Origin: Deltaproteobacteria bacterium
GTDB lineage: Bacteria > Myxococcota > Myxococcia > Myxococcales > 40CM-4-68-19
Assembly (NCBI GenBank): GCA_018266095.1
Contig: JAFEBC010000439.1
Location: forward strand, 1 to 19,248
Length of the DNA stretch: 19,248 nucleotides
Direction: 5' to 3'
The notes under the pieces are model-generated. The model was not told the DNA's origin. It ran no database searches and was given only the letters and a program-made list of their open reading frames with translations. Of the stretch, positions 8,083-15,621 are shown piece after piece (position 1 is the first letter of the stretch; each line of letters begins with the position of its first letter). The position numbers and the translations under genes were made by a program.

Positions 8083-8154
8083 CCTCCGCAAGAAGCCAAA
8101 CAAACAGAAATCGTTGCTGCTGGAAGCTCTTCGCTCTGACGAGCATCAAACTGA

Positions 8155-8193
8155 GTGGGGCTATGTCCCACATTGGCCCCCTTGCTTCGCAAG
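8155..8193 (+). repeat. Adjacent hairpins with competing pairings upstream of the cold-shock gene
   Basis: GTGGG (8155-8159) pairs with CCCAC (8167-8171), and CTTGC (8181-8185) pairs with GCAAG (8189-8193). Alternatively GGGGC (8157-8161) can pair with GCCCC (8176-8180), which would break the first hairpin. They are about 120-155 bases before the start codon. They belong to the mRNA leader only if transcription starts upstream of 8155. Confidence 0.3.
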
Positions 8194-8211
8194 AGACTCA
8201 CTCCGTATGGT
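8182..8211 (+). promoter_or_regulatory. Candidate promoter for the cold-shock protein gene
   Basis: TTGCTT at 8182-8187 and TATGGT at 8206-8211 are 18 bases apart. The predicted transcript start near 8218 gives an untranslated leader of about 93 bases. Long leaders are a known feature of cold-shock genes. Confidence 0.4.
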
Positions 8212-8310
8212 GTCTGACGCTCGGGGCAGTTCGTTTTGAATCGTTCTGAGTGCGCTTTGCAGTTTCTCGTAGGTCGTCGGACGGCGGCCGCAAGCGAAAG
8301 GCAGAAGGCA

Positions 8311-8514
8311 ATGGCGACTGGTACCGTGAAGTGGTTCAATGACGCGAAGGGCTACGGCTTCATCACTCCGGACGGCGGCGGGAAGGACGTGTTCGTCCAT
8401 CACACCGCGATCCAGATGGAAGGCTTTCGTAGCCTCGCGGAAGGGCAGAAGGTCGAGTACGAAGTGACCGAAGGCCCGAAGGGTCCGCAGGCGGCCAACG
8501 TCCGCAAGGGCTAA
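8311..8514 (+). CDS. Cold-shock domain protein, CspA family
   Basis: 67 residues, the normal length for a single cold-shock domain, covering the whole protein. The RNA-binding motifs are RNP1 in KGYGFI (13-18) and RNP2 in VFVHH (about 28-32), and the opening MATGTVKWFNDAKG is typical. It binds single-stranded RNA or DNA in the cytoplasm and is expected to act as an RNA chaperone. The ATG at 8311 is preceded by purine-rich sequence (GAAAGGCAGAAGGC). A longer in-frame reading exists upstream but is not family sequence. It is monocistronic: an upstream leader with a candidate promoter, a strong terminator just after, and a convergent gene beyond. Whether it is cold-induced or constitutive cannot be told from the sequence; many bacteria carry several paralogues. 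Confidence 0.97.
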   Translation: MATGTVKWFNDAKGYGFITPDGGGKDVFVHHTAIQMEGFRSLAEGQKVEYEVTEGPKGPQAANVRKG

Positions 8515-8540
8515 AGACCAGCCTTACAAGGCACTCTGAA

Positions 8541-8581
8541 CGAACCGTCCGCGCCGATGAGGCCGGGCGGTTTCGTTTTTT
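8541..8581 (+). terminator. Intrinsic terminator of the cold-shock gene
   Basis: CGAACCGTCCGCGCC at 8541-8555 can pair, with a few mismatches, with GGCCGGGCGGTTTCG at 8561-8575. Six T residues follow at 8576-8581. On the minus strand the hairpin is not followed by a T-run, so it works mainly for the plus-strand gene. Confidence 0.85.
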
Positions 8582-8594
8582 CTTGGGTCACTTC

Positions 8595-11500
8595 CTATCG
8601 ATGTTGCGCGAGCCACTGCTCGGCCTCCGGCGTGCGATCGAACGCGTCCTTGCGCGCCTTCCACTCGTCGCGCGCCGCCATGGCCAGCTTGCGCGCCCGC
8701 GCGTGGTCGCCGTGCGTCTCCCACAGCGCCCGCGCCAGCACGAAGCGGGCCTGCGGCGTGTCGACGCCCTCCAGCGTGTGATCCGCGTTCACGAACATGG
8801 GCTCGATGCGCTTGAGGGCCTTCTGCGGCGCGCCCGAGAGCAGCTCGGCCTCGGCGAGGAGCGACTCGCACTCGACCGTCCGCACGCCCTGCGGCCCCTC
8901 CGAATTCACCAACACCTCGTCCTGCTGCGTGAGCCACTTCAGCGCCACCTTGACCTGGCCCGCGCGCAGCTCGTTCACGGCGATGAGGTGGATCGTCTCG
9001 CTCACGTTCGGCGCCTCGGGGCCGAACTCCTCGACGACCAGCTTGTAGGCCTGCGCGAGCTGCTCGCGCGCCTCGGCGAAGTGGCCACCGTCGGAGAGGA
9101 TGCTGCCGAGCACCGCCTGCATCTCGGCCATCGGCATGAAGTGTTCGCCGTGCAGCTTGCGGCTCAGCTCCATCGCGTGCAGCAGCGTGGCCTTGGCGTC
9201 GTCGAGCCGGCCCAGCGATTGCTCCACCAGCGCCTGCGTGAACAAGAGGTGCACGAGCTCGATCGTGGCTGGGCGCGACTCCAGGATCTTGCGCGCGCGG
9301 GCGAGGTGCTCGAACGCCTTCGCCGGCTGCGGGCCCTGCTCGTTCTCGGCGAGGGCGACCAGGAGCTCGGCGACCCGCGGCGCGTCGGGGCCGGACGAGG
9401 CTTCGAGGATCGACAGCGCGTGCAGGAAGAGCACCTCGGCCTCCGCTTCCTTGCCCAGCGTGCGGAGGATGCCCGCGACGGCGCGCTCGCCCAGCGCCAC
9501 TTGCGGATGCGCGTCGCCGAGGTGCTTGCGCGTGTCCGCGAGGCCGGCCTGCGCCACCGTGAGCGCCTCCTCCATGCGGCCCACCATCTCCAGGTCGTGC
9601 GAGAGCTCGCTGCGCGCGTCGAGGAAGCCCTCGTCCTGCGCCTGCAGCGCCACCGCCTTCTGCGCGTGCTCAATGGCGGCCTTCATCTTCGAATCACGCC
9701 GCGCGACGTAGGCGAGGCTGAGCTCCAACGTGTGATGCAGGTGCACCTCCTTGGGCCCCAGGCGCTCGACCGCCGCCTGCGCCTGCGGCACGGCCTGCGC
9801 GAGCAGCGCGTCGTCCGAGGTGACGAGCCCGTCGTTGATGAGCGCAAGCCAGGCGCTCGCCGCGATGTCGTCGCGCTTGCTGGCGACGCCCGCCGTGGCC
9901 GCCGCTTCGTGGCTTGTGCGCGCGAGCTTCATGTCGCCCATCGTGCTCGCGGCCGTGCCCACGAGGAGCTGGGCCTCGGAGATGTCGGGCTTGTAGCCGA
10001 GCGCGTCGGCCTCCTTCGCCGCCTCCTGCGCGAGCGGCAGCGCGTCCTTGGCCGCGAGGAGATCGCGTGCGTTGGCGCGGGCGATCTTGGCCTCGAGCGC
10101 GGCCACCTGGGCACGCTGCGCCTCGGGCGGCGGGTCGGGCGCGAGCAGCGCGCTGACATTCGCGCACGACGACACGGGCGTGAGCTGCTCGACGAGCTGG
10201 CTCGCGTGCGTGATGAGATCCGGCGAGGGCGATTGCAGCAGGTTCACGGCCTCCGAGAGCTCGTCGAGCCGATGGTCGAGGCAGGCCATGCGCACGTCGA
10301 GCAGCGCGGGCGACTGCTCCTTGCGCACGGAGGTCGCGAGGCACGCGTCGGTGCGCATCGCCGTCCACTGCTGCGCGAAGCGGTCGAGCGCGGTCTGCAC
10401 GGCCTCCCAGGTCTTGGCCGAGAAGGGCGTGGGCTGAGCGAGGAAGCCCTGCTGCACCTGCGCTTTGCGCGCCGCATCCCACACGCCCGCGAGCTTCTGT
10501 TCGGCGCCCTGACACGCGCGCGCCGCGGAGCCGGACTCGTAGAGGACGCCCGCGACCAGCGAGACCACGAGCAGCGACGCGCCCGCGATGGTGAGCACGC
10601 GCCGACGCCGCTGCGCCGGATCGCGCTCGAGCAGCTTCAAGAGCGCCTCCATCGAGGCCGGCCGATCCTCCGGCTTCTCCGCGAGGCCCGCGAGCACGGC
10701 CGCATTGATGTGCTCGGGCACCGTCGGCTTCATGGGCGCGAGCTTCCGCTCGTGCACGGCCTCGCGCAGCTTGGTCAGCGTGTCGCCCGAGAACGGCCGC
10801 GCGCCGTGCAGCGCCTCGAAGAGTGCGACGCAGAAGCTGAAGAGATCCGAGCGCGCGTCTGCGACCTTGCGCTCCATCTGCTCGGGCGCCATGTAGCCCG
10901 GCGTGCCCAGCACCGAGCCCTCGCGCGTGAGCGGCTCCGCGGTCTCCGGCCCATCCTCCGACGACGGCAGCTCGCGCTTTCCCTCGATGCGCGCGAGGCC
11001 GAAATCGGTGACGCGCACTTCGTCCTTCGCGCTGACGAGCACGTTGTGCGGCTTGAAGTCGCGGTGGACGATGCCGGCCGCGTGCGCCGCTGCGAGTCCG
11101 CGCCCTGCGCGCAGATAGAGCGCGACGATCTCCTGCCACGTGCGCGTCTGCTCGTGCGCCCAGTCGGCGAGCGTGCGGCCGCCCTCGACCAGCTCCATGG
11201 CGATGAAGACCTGCTCGCCGATGGTGCCGACGTCGTACACGTGGATGACGCTCGGGTCCGACAGCCGCGCCATCGCCTGCGCCTCGCGGAGGATGCGCGC
11301 GCGGAACTGCTCGCCGCCCGCGCCGGAGATGCGCTCGGGCTTGACCAGCTTGAGCGCCACGCGCCGGTCGAGCTGCGGATCGTGCGCGAGGTACACGACG
11401 CCCATCCCGCCCGCGCCCAGCGTGCCCAGGACGCGATAGCGGCCCACGGTCGTGCCCGCGCCCTGCGGCTTCCTCTTGTCGGTGACCTCGCCGTCCTCCG

Positions 11501-11687
11501 CCGAGAGCGGCGTGGACGAGAGCGTGGGCGAGCCGGCGATGATCTCCGCGCGGTGCCTCGCGTCGCCGACGATGGCGCTGCAGCTATCGCAGGTGACGAC
11601 GTGCGCTTCGATGCCGGCGCGCGATTCGACGCTGCTGCGCCCCTCGGCGAAGGCGACGAGCTCTGAGGGTTCAGGGCACGCGGACAT
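8595..11687 (-). CDS. Ser/Thr protein kinase with N-terminal zinc finger and C-terminal TPR region
   Basis: 1030 residues. Residues 29-36 (HVVTCDSC, His29-Cys33-Cys36) resemble the HxxxCxxC zinc finger of anti-sigma factors. The Hanks-type kinase domain (about 84-355) has the P-loop LGAGGMGVVY (90-99), Lys113, HRDFKPHN with catalytic Asp210, DFG (228-230) and APE (267-269), so it should be active and of the RD class. A membrane segment at about 364-384 follows an arginine-rich stop (RRRR). The remaining 640 residues contain alpha-helical repeats, including kinesin-light-chain-type TPRs (for example GEHFMPMAEMQAVLGSILS). The TPR part would lie across the membrane from the kinase and may sense or bind partners. 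The ATG at 11687 has a strong GAGGAG site five bases upstream. It is the last gene of the minus-strand block, 29 bases after rlmN. The substrate is unknown. Confidence 0.95.
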   Translation of the reverse strand: MSACPEPSELVAFAEGRSSVESRAGIEAHVVTCDSCSAIVGDARHRAEIIAGSPTLSSTPLSAEDGEVTDKRKPQGAGTTVGRYRVLGTLGAGGMGVVYLAHDPQLDRRVALKLVKPERISGAGGEQFRARILREAQAMARLSDPSVIHVYDVGTIGEQVFIAMELVEGGRTLADWAHEQTRTWQEIVALYLRAGRGLAAAHAAGIVHRDFKPHNVLVSAKDEVRVTDFGLARIEGKRELPSSEDGPETAEPLTREGSVLGTPGYMAPEQMERKVADARSDLFSFCVALFEALHGARPFSGDTLTKLREAVHERKLAPMKPTVPEHINAAVLAGLAEKPEDRPASMEALLKLLERDPAQRRRRVLTIAGASLLVVSLVAGVLYESGSAARACQGAEQKLAGVWDAARKAQVQQGFLAQPTPFSAKTWEAVQTALDRFAQQWTAMRTDACLATSVRKEQSPALLDVRMACLDHRLDELSEAVNLLQSPSPDLITHASQLVEQLTPVSSCANVSALLAPDPPPEAQRAQVAALEAKIARANARDLLAAKDALPLAQEAAKEADALGYKPDISEAQLLVGTAASTMGDMKLARTSHEAAATAGVASKRDDIAASAWLALINDGLVTSDDALLAQAVPQAQAAVERLGPKEVHLHHTLELSLAYVARRDSKMKAAIEHAQKAVALQAQDEGFLDARSELSHDLEMVGRMEEALTVAQAGLADTRKHLGDAHPQVALGERAVAGILRTLGKEAEAEVLFLHALSILEASSGPDAPRVAELLVALAENEQGPQPAKAFEHLARARKILESRPATIELVHLLFTQALVEQSLGRLDDAKATLLHAMELSRKLHGEHFMPMAEMQAVLGSILSDGGHFAEAREQLAQAYKLVVEEFGPEAPNVSETIHLIAVNELRAGQVKVALKWLTQQDEVLVNSEGPQGVRTVECESLLAEAELLSGAPQKALKRIEPMFVNADHTLEGVDTPQARFVLARALWETHGDHARARKLAMAARDEWKARKDAFDRTPEAEQWLAQHR

Positions 11688-11716
11688 GGACGCTCCTCGA
11701 CGGAGACGTCACGCTA

Positions 11717-12832
11717 TCACGGCGCGATGCGAGGCCCCGGCGCGCGCCCGAGCTCACCGGCCGCGAGCTGCCCGCACCCCGCGGCGACGTCCTGCCCGCC
11801 TGAGTAGCGGATGCCGAAGGGCAGCCCGCCGTCGCCCGCGAGCACATCGAGGAAGCGCGACCGGGCCTCCCGCGTGCTGCGCGCATAGCCGCCGACGCCG
11901 CCGTTCACGTCGATGAGATCGAGCTTCACGAGCTTGGGATCGAGCAGCTTGGTCAGCGCGACGGCGTCCTCGGGCGCGTCGTTCACGCCGCCGAGCAGCA
12001 CGTACTCGACCAGGACGCGCGTGCGCCGGGCCTTCGCGTGATCGTGCAGCGCCGCGACGAGCTCTTCCGTGGGGTGCACGCGCTCGATGGGCATCAGCGG
12101 CAGCCGCTTCTTCGGCGTGGCCTGCGTGAGCGAGACCGCGAGCCGGTGCTTGTGGCCCTCGGCCGTGAAGCGCCGGATGCCCGGGACGATGCCCGCGGTC
12201 GAAATCGTGATCGCGCGGCCATCGATGGCGCCGCCGCTCGGGTGCGAGAGGATCTTCGCGGCCCGCAGCACGTTCTCGTAGTTCAAGAACGGCTCGCCCA
12301 TGCCCATGAAGACCACGCCGCGCACGGGCCGGTCGGCCTCGCGCTTCACGGCGAGCACCTGGCCCACGATCTCGGCCGCGGAGAGGTTGCGCGTGAACCC
12401 GAGCGCGCCGGTGGCGCAGAACGAGCACGCGAGCGCGCAGCCCACCTGGCTCGACACGCAGACGATGTACTTCTTCTCCTTGCCCTCGAAGGCCGAGAGG
12501 TCCGCGCCCGGCGCCTCGCAGGGGACGGGGATGCGCACGGTCTCGACGCGCTGGCCGTCGGGGAGCTCGATGAGGAGCTTGAGAAAGCCGTCCGGCGCGA
12601 GCTCACGCTCGACGATCTGGAGCGGCGCCGCGGTGGTGGCCTCGGCGATGGCGCGCAGCGTGGTCTTCTTGACGTCGGTGACGCCGTCGAGGTCCGTGCG
12701 CGCGTGACCCACGGCCTGCGCGAGCAGCTTGCGGCCGATGCGCTCGTCCACGCCGAGGTGGCCCAGGAGGCGCACGGCTTCGTCGGGCAGGAGGCCCGCG
12801 CGGTGGGGCAGGGTGGGGGAGGCGGCGGTCAC
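11717..12832 (-). CDS. rlmN: RlmN-type radical-SAM 23S rRNA (adenine-2503-C2)-methyltransferase
   Basis: 371 residues, close to the usual RlmN length. The radical-SAM iron-sulfur motif is CALACSFC (Cys132, Cys136, Cys139), within the family phrase CVSSQVGCALAC. The two extra cysteines of the RlmN/Cfr mechanism are present: Cys353 in AAGCGQL carries the methyl group, and Cys125 matches E. coli Cys118. The SAM-binding GMGEPFLNY lies at 177-185. RlmN methylates A2503 in the ribosomal peptidyl-transferase centre, and in E. coli also A37 of some tRNAs. Two motifs deviate: SLTQATPKKR replaces the usual SLHAP-type motif at about 234-243, and RYSGGQD replaces the usual RxxRGxD motif. A paralogue with a related target is therefore possible. 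The start is GTG, with no Shine-Dalgarno sequence and a promoter-like pair just upstream. Confidence 0.88.
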   Translation of the reverse strand: MTAASPTLPHRAGLLPDEAVRLLGHLGVDERIGRKLLAQAVGHARTDLDGVTDVKKTTLRAIAEATTAAPLQIVERELAPDGFLKLLIELPDGQRVETVRIPVPCEAPGADLSAFEGKEKKYIVCVSSQVGCALACSFCATGALGFTRNLSAAEIVGQVLAVKREADRPVRGVVFMGMGEPFLNYENVLRAAKILSHPSGGAIDGRAITISTAGIVPGIRRFTAEGHKHRLAVSLTQATPKKRLPLMPIERVHPTEELVAALHDHAKARRTRVLVEYVLLGGVNDAPEDAVALTKLLDPKLVKLDLIDVNGGVGGYARSTREARSRFLDVLAGDGGLPFGIRYSGGQDVAAGCGQLAAGELGRAPGPRIAP

Positions 12833-12838
12833 GGGCGC

Positions 12839-12867
12839 GGTATGGCATGGGGGGCGGGTGGTGTCGA
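12839..12867 (-). promoter_or_regulatory. Candidate promoter giving a leaderless rlmN transcript
   Basis: On the minus strand TCGACA (12867-12862) and CATACC (12844-12839) are separated by 17 bases. The -10 ends six bases before the GTG at 12832, so the message would begin at the start codon. The -10 matches TATAAT in only three positions. Confidence 0.3.
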
Positions 12868-12868
12868 G

Positions 12869-12885
12869 CGGAGCATCGCGCTCCG
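12869..12885 (-). repeat. Inverted repeat between the helical-repeat gene and rlmN
   Basis: CGGAGC at 12869-12874 and GCTCCG at 12880-12885 form a six-pair stem with a five-base loop, 16 bases after the stop of the upstream gene. There is no T-run on either strand, so a terminator or attenuator role is unproven. It sits immediately before the candidate rlmN -35. Confidence 0.35.
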
Positions 12886-12900
12886 GAGGGTGGCCACGCT

Positions 12901-13749
12901 CTATGGCTTGAACCGCTTGGAGTCCCAGAATGCCGACAGGACGCCCTTCTCAGTACCCCACGGAATCGGCGGCTCGATGAACATGTCACACCAGCCAAAC
13001 TGAGTCTGTAGCTCCCGTTGAATTGGCCCCGGGCAGAAGTAGTCGCAGATCGCTCGCACGCGGGTCAGGTCCCGGCTCGCTTCATCCAATCGGCAAAACC
13101 CTGGCCGCTCGAGTCGCTGCAGGGCCTTTCTCCTCGCGTCCGTTGGCTCTGCTCCTTTGCGCTCGAGTCGCTCGAGGACTTGCCTCGCTGCCGCGGCGCC
13201 GGTTCGGGCAAGCAAGTGCATGAGCCATGCTCGCACTTCGGGATCCCTCTCGTCCCGGAGCAACCGGTCGAGGGAATCGACACCCCGCGGGCCGAGAGTG
13301 TCGAACACGATTCCAGCGAGAGCTCTGCGGACCTCGGGCGATCGAGCGGGATCGGTCGCAAATTCGAGTGCGGCAGCAGGCGCCTGCGGCACGTGTGAAT
13401 GTGCAAACACAGCCAGCGCGACCAACTGAGGCCAGCTCTCCACAAATCGTTGATTGCACGAGCGCAGAAGGCCTGACGCCCCTCGTACGGCCGCGTCAGG
13501 CTGGTCGCGGACGAACGCCGAAAACTTCGATTGGCGGAGCGGCTCGAATGGATTTCCGATTCCCAGCGCAGCTTCGAGAAGCTCTTTAGCCTCGGCGGGC
13601 GCGCTACACGCAGCATCTCGCTGGGATTCCAGAGCTTGGGCACGCGCGGCTGGGCCAACCAAGCCAAACGAGACGAGCGCAGTGAGCCCATGGAGCAGCA
13701 CGGCTCGAACCGCCGACACGAAGGGCCTGAGACTGGCGCGGCCCTTCAT
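12901..13749 (-). CDS. Exported protein with HEAT-like helical repeats, unknown function
   Basis: 282 residues. An N-terminal signal peptide is clear: positive MKGRASLR, a hydrophobic stretch at about 15-32, and a likely signal peptidase site after Ala37 (AARA|QAL). The mature part contains helix-pair repeats at about 130-215 with HEAT-like phrases (SPEVRRALAGIV, DPEVRAWLMHLLARTG). Six cysteines lie in the mature part (48, 98, 219, 235, 239, 254), several near the C-terminus (CDYFC, GWC), which suggests disulfides in the periplasm or outside. I recognise no catalytic motif. It lies 28 bases after the PEGA-type kinase gene on the same strand, so co-transcription is likely and it may work with that kinase's outer domain. 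The gene is less GC-rich than its neighbours: hand counts of four 60-base lines gave 58-68%, against 73% in a line of rlmN. This hints at a separate origin. Confidence 0.82.
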   Translation of the reverse strand: MKGRASLRPFVSAVRAVLLHGLTALVSFGLVGPAARAQALESQRDAACSAPAEAKELLEAALGIGNPFEPLRQSKFSAFVRDQPDAAVRGASGLLRSCNQRFVESWPQLVALAVFAHSHVPQAPAAALEFATDPARSPEVRRALAGIVFDTLGPRGVDSLDRLLRDERDPEVRAWLMHLLARTGAAAARQVLERLERKGAEPTDARRKALQRLERPGFCRLDEASRDLTRVRAICDYFCPGPIQRELQTQFGWCDMFIEPPIPWGTEKGVLSAFWDSKRFKP

Positions 13750-13777
13750 GGAATTCCCCGCTCGCCGACCGCTCGTC

Positions 13778-15460
13778 CTAGAAATCCACGTCGATCGGCT
13801 CGTCCTCGCCCGGCTTCAACTCCCGCTTCTTCTTGATCTCCTTCTTCTTGTCGTCCTTGGGCGGGGCCTTCACCTCGGCGACGAGCTTGGCGGTCACCGT
13901 CTGGGACGTGTCGGCGATGATGTCCTGCACGTTGTCCTGGAAGCCGGCCTTCTTGAAGGTGAAGCGCACGCGCGCGTTGCGCGGCAACTCGACCTGCCAC
14001 GGCGTGTCGCCCGTCTGCACCTTCTCGGCGCCGTTGTCGGTCCACTTCACCTCGACCTTGGTGTCGATCTGCTCCGACACGGCCTTGATGACGACCGGCT
14101 TGGCGGCCTCCTCGGCGAGCTCCTTCTTGCGCTCCTCCTCGGCCTGCTCGCGGGCGAGCTTGGTGGCGCGCTCGGCCGCCTCGTGCGCGAGCCGCTCGGA
14201 CTCGTGCCGCTGCCGCTCCTGCGCCTGCAGCATCATCACCACGCCCACGATGACCGCGAGCAGGATGACGCCGCCGACGATGCCGACGATGAGGCCGGTC
14301 TTCTTGGGCGGCTCAGGCGGCGGCGCGAGCGCCACGGTGCCCTGCGGCGCGGGCGTGACGTTGGGCCGGCTCGAGGGCCTTTGCGCCTGCGTCTTGTTGA
14401 GGTTCGAGGCCGCCTTGGTGGCGCGCGCCTGCGTGAGCTGCTTGAGCTCCTTCGACGGGCCCGACGACTTCGGCATCTCCGATTCGTCGGCGAGCGGCAG
14501 CTCGGCCGAGATGCCCTGCTCGTCCATGACGGCCTTGATCTCGTCGTGGAGCTCCTTCATCGTCTGCTGGCGGTCCTCCTGCTTCTTGGAGAGCGCCTTC
14601 AGGATCACGGCCTCGTACGCCTCGGGGATCTCGGCGTTCAGCTCGCGCGGGTTGGGCGGCGGGAGCTGTAGGTGCCCGATGAGCACCTCGCCGAACGAGC
14701 TGCCCGGGAACGGCAGCTTGCCCGTGGCCATCTGGAACATCATGCAGCCCGTCGAGTAGATGTCCGACCGCGCGTCGATGCGGTTGGTCATGCCGCCGGC
14801 CTGCTCGGGCGACATGTACGCAGGCGTGCCCATCACCATGCCCGTCTGCGTCTGGCCGGTGCTCGCGCCGCCCTCGCCGGTGAGCTTGGCGATGCCGAAG
14901 TCCACGACCTTGACGAAGTTCTTCCGGCCCTTGTGGACGATCAGGTAGACGTTATCGGGCTTGATGTCGCGGTGGTAGATCTTGTGCGAGTGCGCCGCCT
15001 CGAGCGCCTCGCAGAACTGCAGCAGGATGGGCCCCGCCTCCGAGAGCGGCACCGGATTTCCGTCCTCGACGAGCTTCTGCAGCGCCCGTCCGATGAGGAA
15101 CTCCATGATGAAGTAGTGCCGGTTGTCCTCGGTGACGTTGAGGTCGATGATCTTGAGGATGTTGTCGTGGCCGATGACGTTCACGGCCCTCGCTTCGTTG
15201 AAGAAGCGGTCGACGATCTTCTTGTCCGTCGCGTACTGCGGGTGCAGGAATTTCACCGCGACGCGCGAACCGATCACCGGGTGCTCGGCGGCGTAGACGG
15301 CGCCCATGCCGCCCTTTCCCAGCGGCTTGGTGATGATGTACGAGCCGATGTTCCGGCCGATCAGCTCGTCGACTTCCTCTTCTGCAGGCGCCTCACCCTC
15401 CACGGCGTCTTCGGGGAGCGGGGCGGGCTCTTCTGCAGCGGCTTCTTCGGGCGTCGGCAC
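13778..15460 (-). CDS. Transmembrane Ser/Thr protein kinase with PEGA-like C-terminal domain
   Basis: 560 residues. An acidic leader (1-33, rich in Glu and Pro) precedes a Hanks-type kinase domain (about 41-310): P-loop GKGGMG (48-53), Lys70, HRDIKPDN with catalytic Asp165, DFG (187-189), and SPE (217-219) in place of APE, which is common in bacterial kinases. A Pro/Ser-rich linker leads to a membrane segment at 389-411, an Ala/Glu/Arg-rich coiled coil at 413-455, and a PEGA-like beta domain at about 468-530 (TPWQVELPRNARVRFTFKKAGF). The tail is strongly basic, then acidic (PIDVDF). The kinase should face the cytoplasm and the PEGA part the periplasm. The GTG at 15460 has GGAG eight bases upstream and a TTGACA promoter 40-70 bases upstream. 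It is first in a four-gene minus-strand block and divergent from the hybrid histidine kinase. Confidence 0.95.
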   Translation of the reverse strand: MPTPEEAAAEEPAPLPEDAVEGEAPAEEEVDELIGRNIGSYIITKPLGKGGMGAVYAAEHPVIGSRVAVKFLHPQYATDKKIVDRFFNEARAVNVIGHDNILKIIDLNVTEDNRHYFIMEFLIGRALQKLVEDGNPVPLSEAGPILLQFCEALEAAHSHKIYHRDIKPDNVYLIVHKGRKNFVKVVDFGIAKLTGEGGASTGQTQTGMVMGTPAYMSPEQAGGMTNRIDARSDIYSTGCMMFQMATGKLPFPGSSFGEVLIGHLQLPPPNPRELNAEIPEAYEAVILKALSKKQEDRQQTMKELHDEIKAVMDEQGISAELPLADESEMPKSSGPSKELKQLTQARATKAASNLNKTQAQRPSSRPNVTPAPQGTVALAPPPEPPKKTGLIVGIVGGVILLAVIVGVVMMLQAQERQRHESERLAHEAAERATKLAREQAEEERKKELAEEAAKPVVIKAVSEQIDTKVEVKWTDNGAEKVQTGDTPWQVELPRNARVRFTFKKAGFQDNVQDIIADTSQTVTAKLVAEVKAPPKDDKKKEIKKKRELKPGEDEPIDVDF

Positions 15461-15501
15461 TGGGCGTTCTCCACGCGGATCGCAGGGATTCTTCCGGGTG
15501 C

Positions 15502-15531
15502 ATCGGAACGCGACCGCGCGCTCAATGTCAA
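15502..15531 (-). promoter_or_regulatory. Candidate sigma-70 promoter of the PEGA-type kinase operon
   Basis: On the minus strand a perfect TTGACA (15531-15526) is followed after 18 bases by TCCGAT (15507-15502). The predicted start near 15495 leaves a leader of about 35 bases containing the GGAG site (15472-15469) before the GTG at 15460. Confidence 0.5.
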
Positions 15532-15549
15532 GCAGCGGATCGAGGATTC

Positions 15550-15569
15550 CTCACTCAAATTGCAGTGAG
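15550..15569 (+). promoter_or_regulatory. Inverted repeat CTCACT-N8-AGTGAG, possible operator
   Basis: CTCACT at 15550-15555 and AGTGAG at 15564-15569 form a perfect six-base dyad with an eight-base centre in the divergent region. It lies 18 bases upstream of the minus-strand -35 and about 105 bases upstream of the hybrid kinase ATG. A dimeric regulator could control either gene. No binding protein can be named. Confidence 0.4.
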
Positions 15570-15621
15570 CGTGAAACATCGGGGGTGGGCTCAAGGACCG
15601 CAACCGGCGACCGATTGGGTG

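Noticed and set aside
8541..8581. Shared bidirectional terminator for the convergent genes
   Set aside because: The T-tract is only on the plus side; reading the minus strand, the hairpin is followed by mixed sequence.
8583..11666. Very long plus-strand open frame opposite the TPR kinase
   Set aside because: Its translation is Arg/Leu/His/Glu-rich with no motif, while the minus strand encodes a complete kinase. It is an antisense effect of high-GC codon use.
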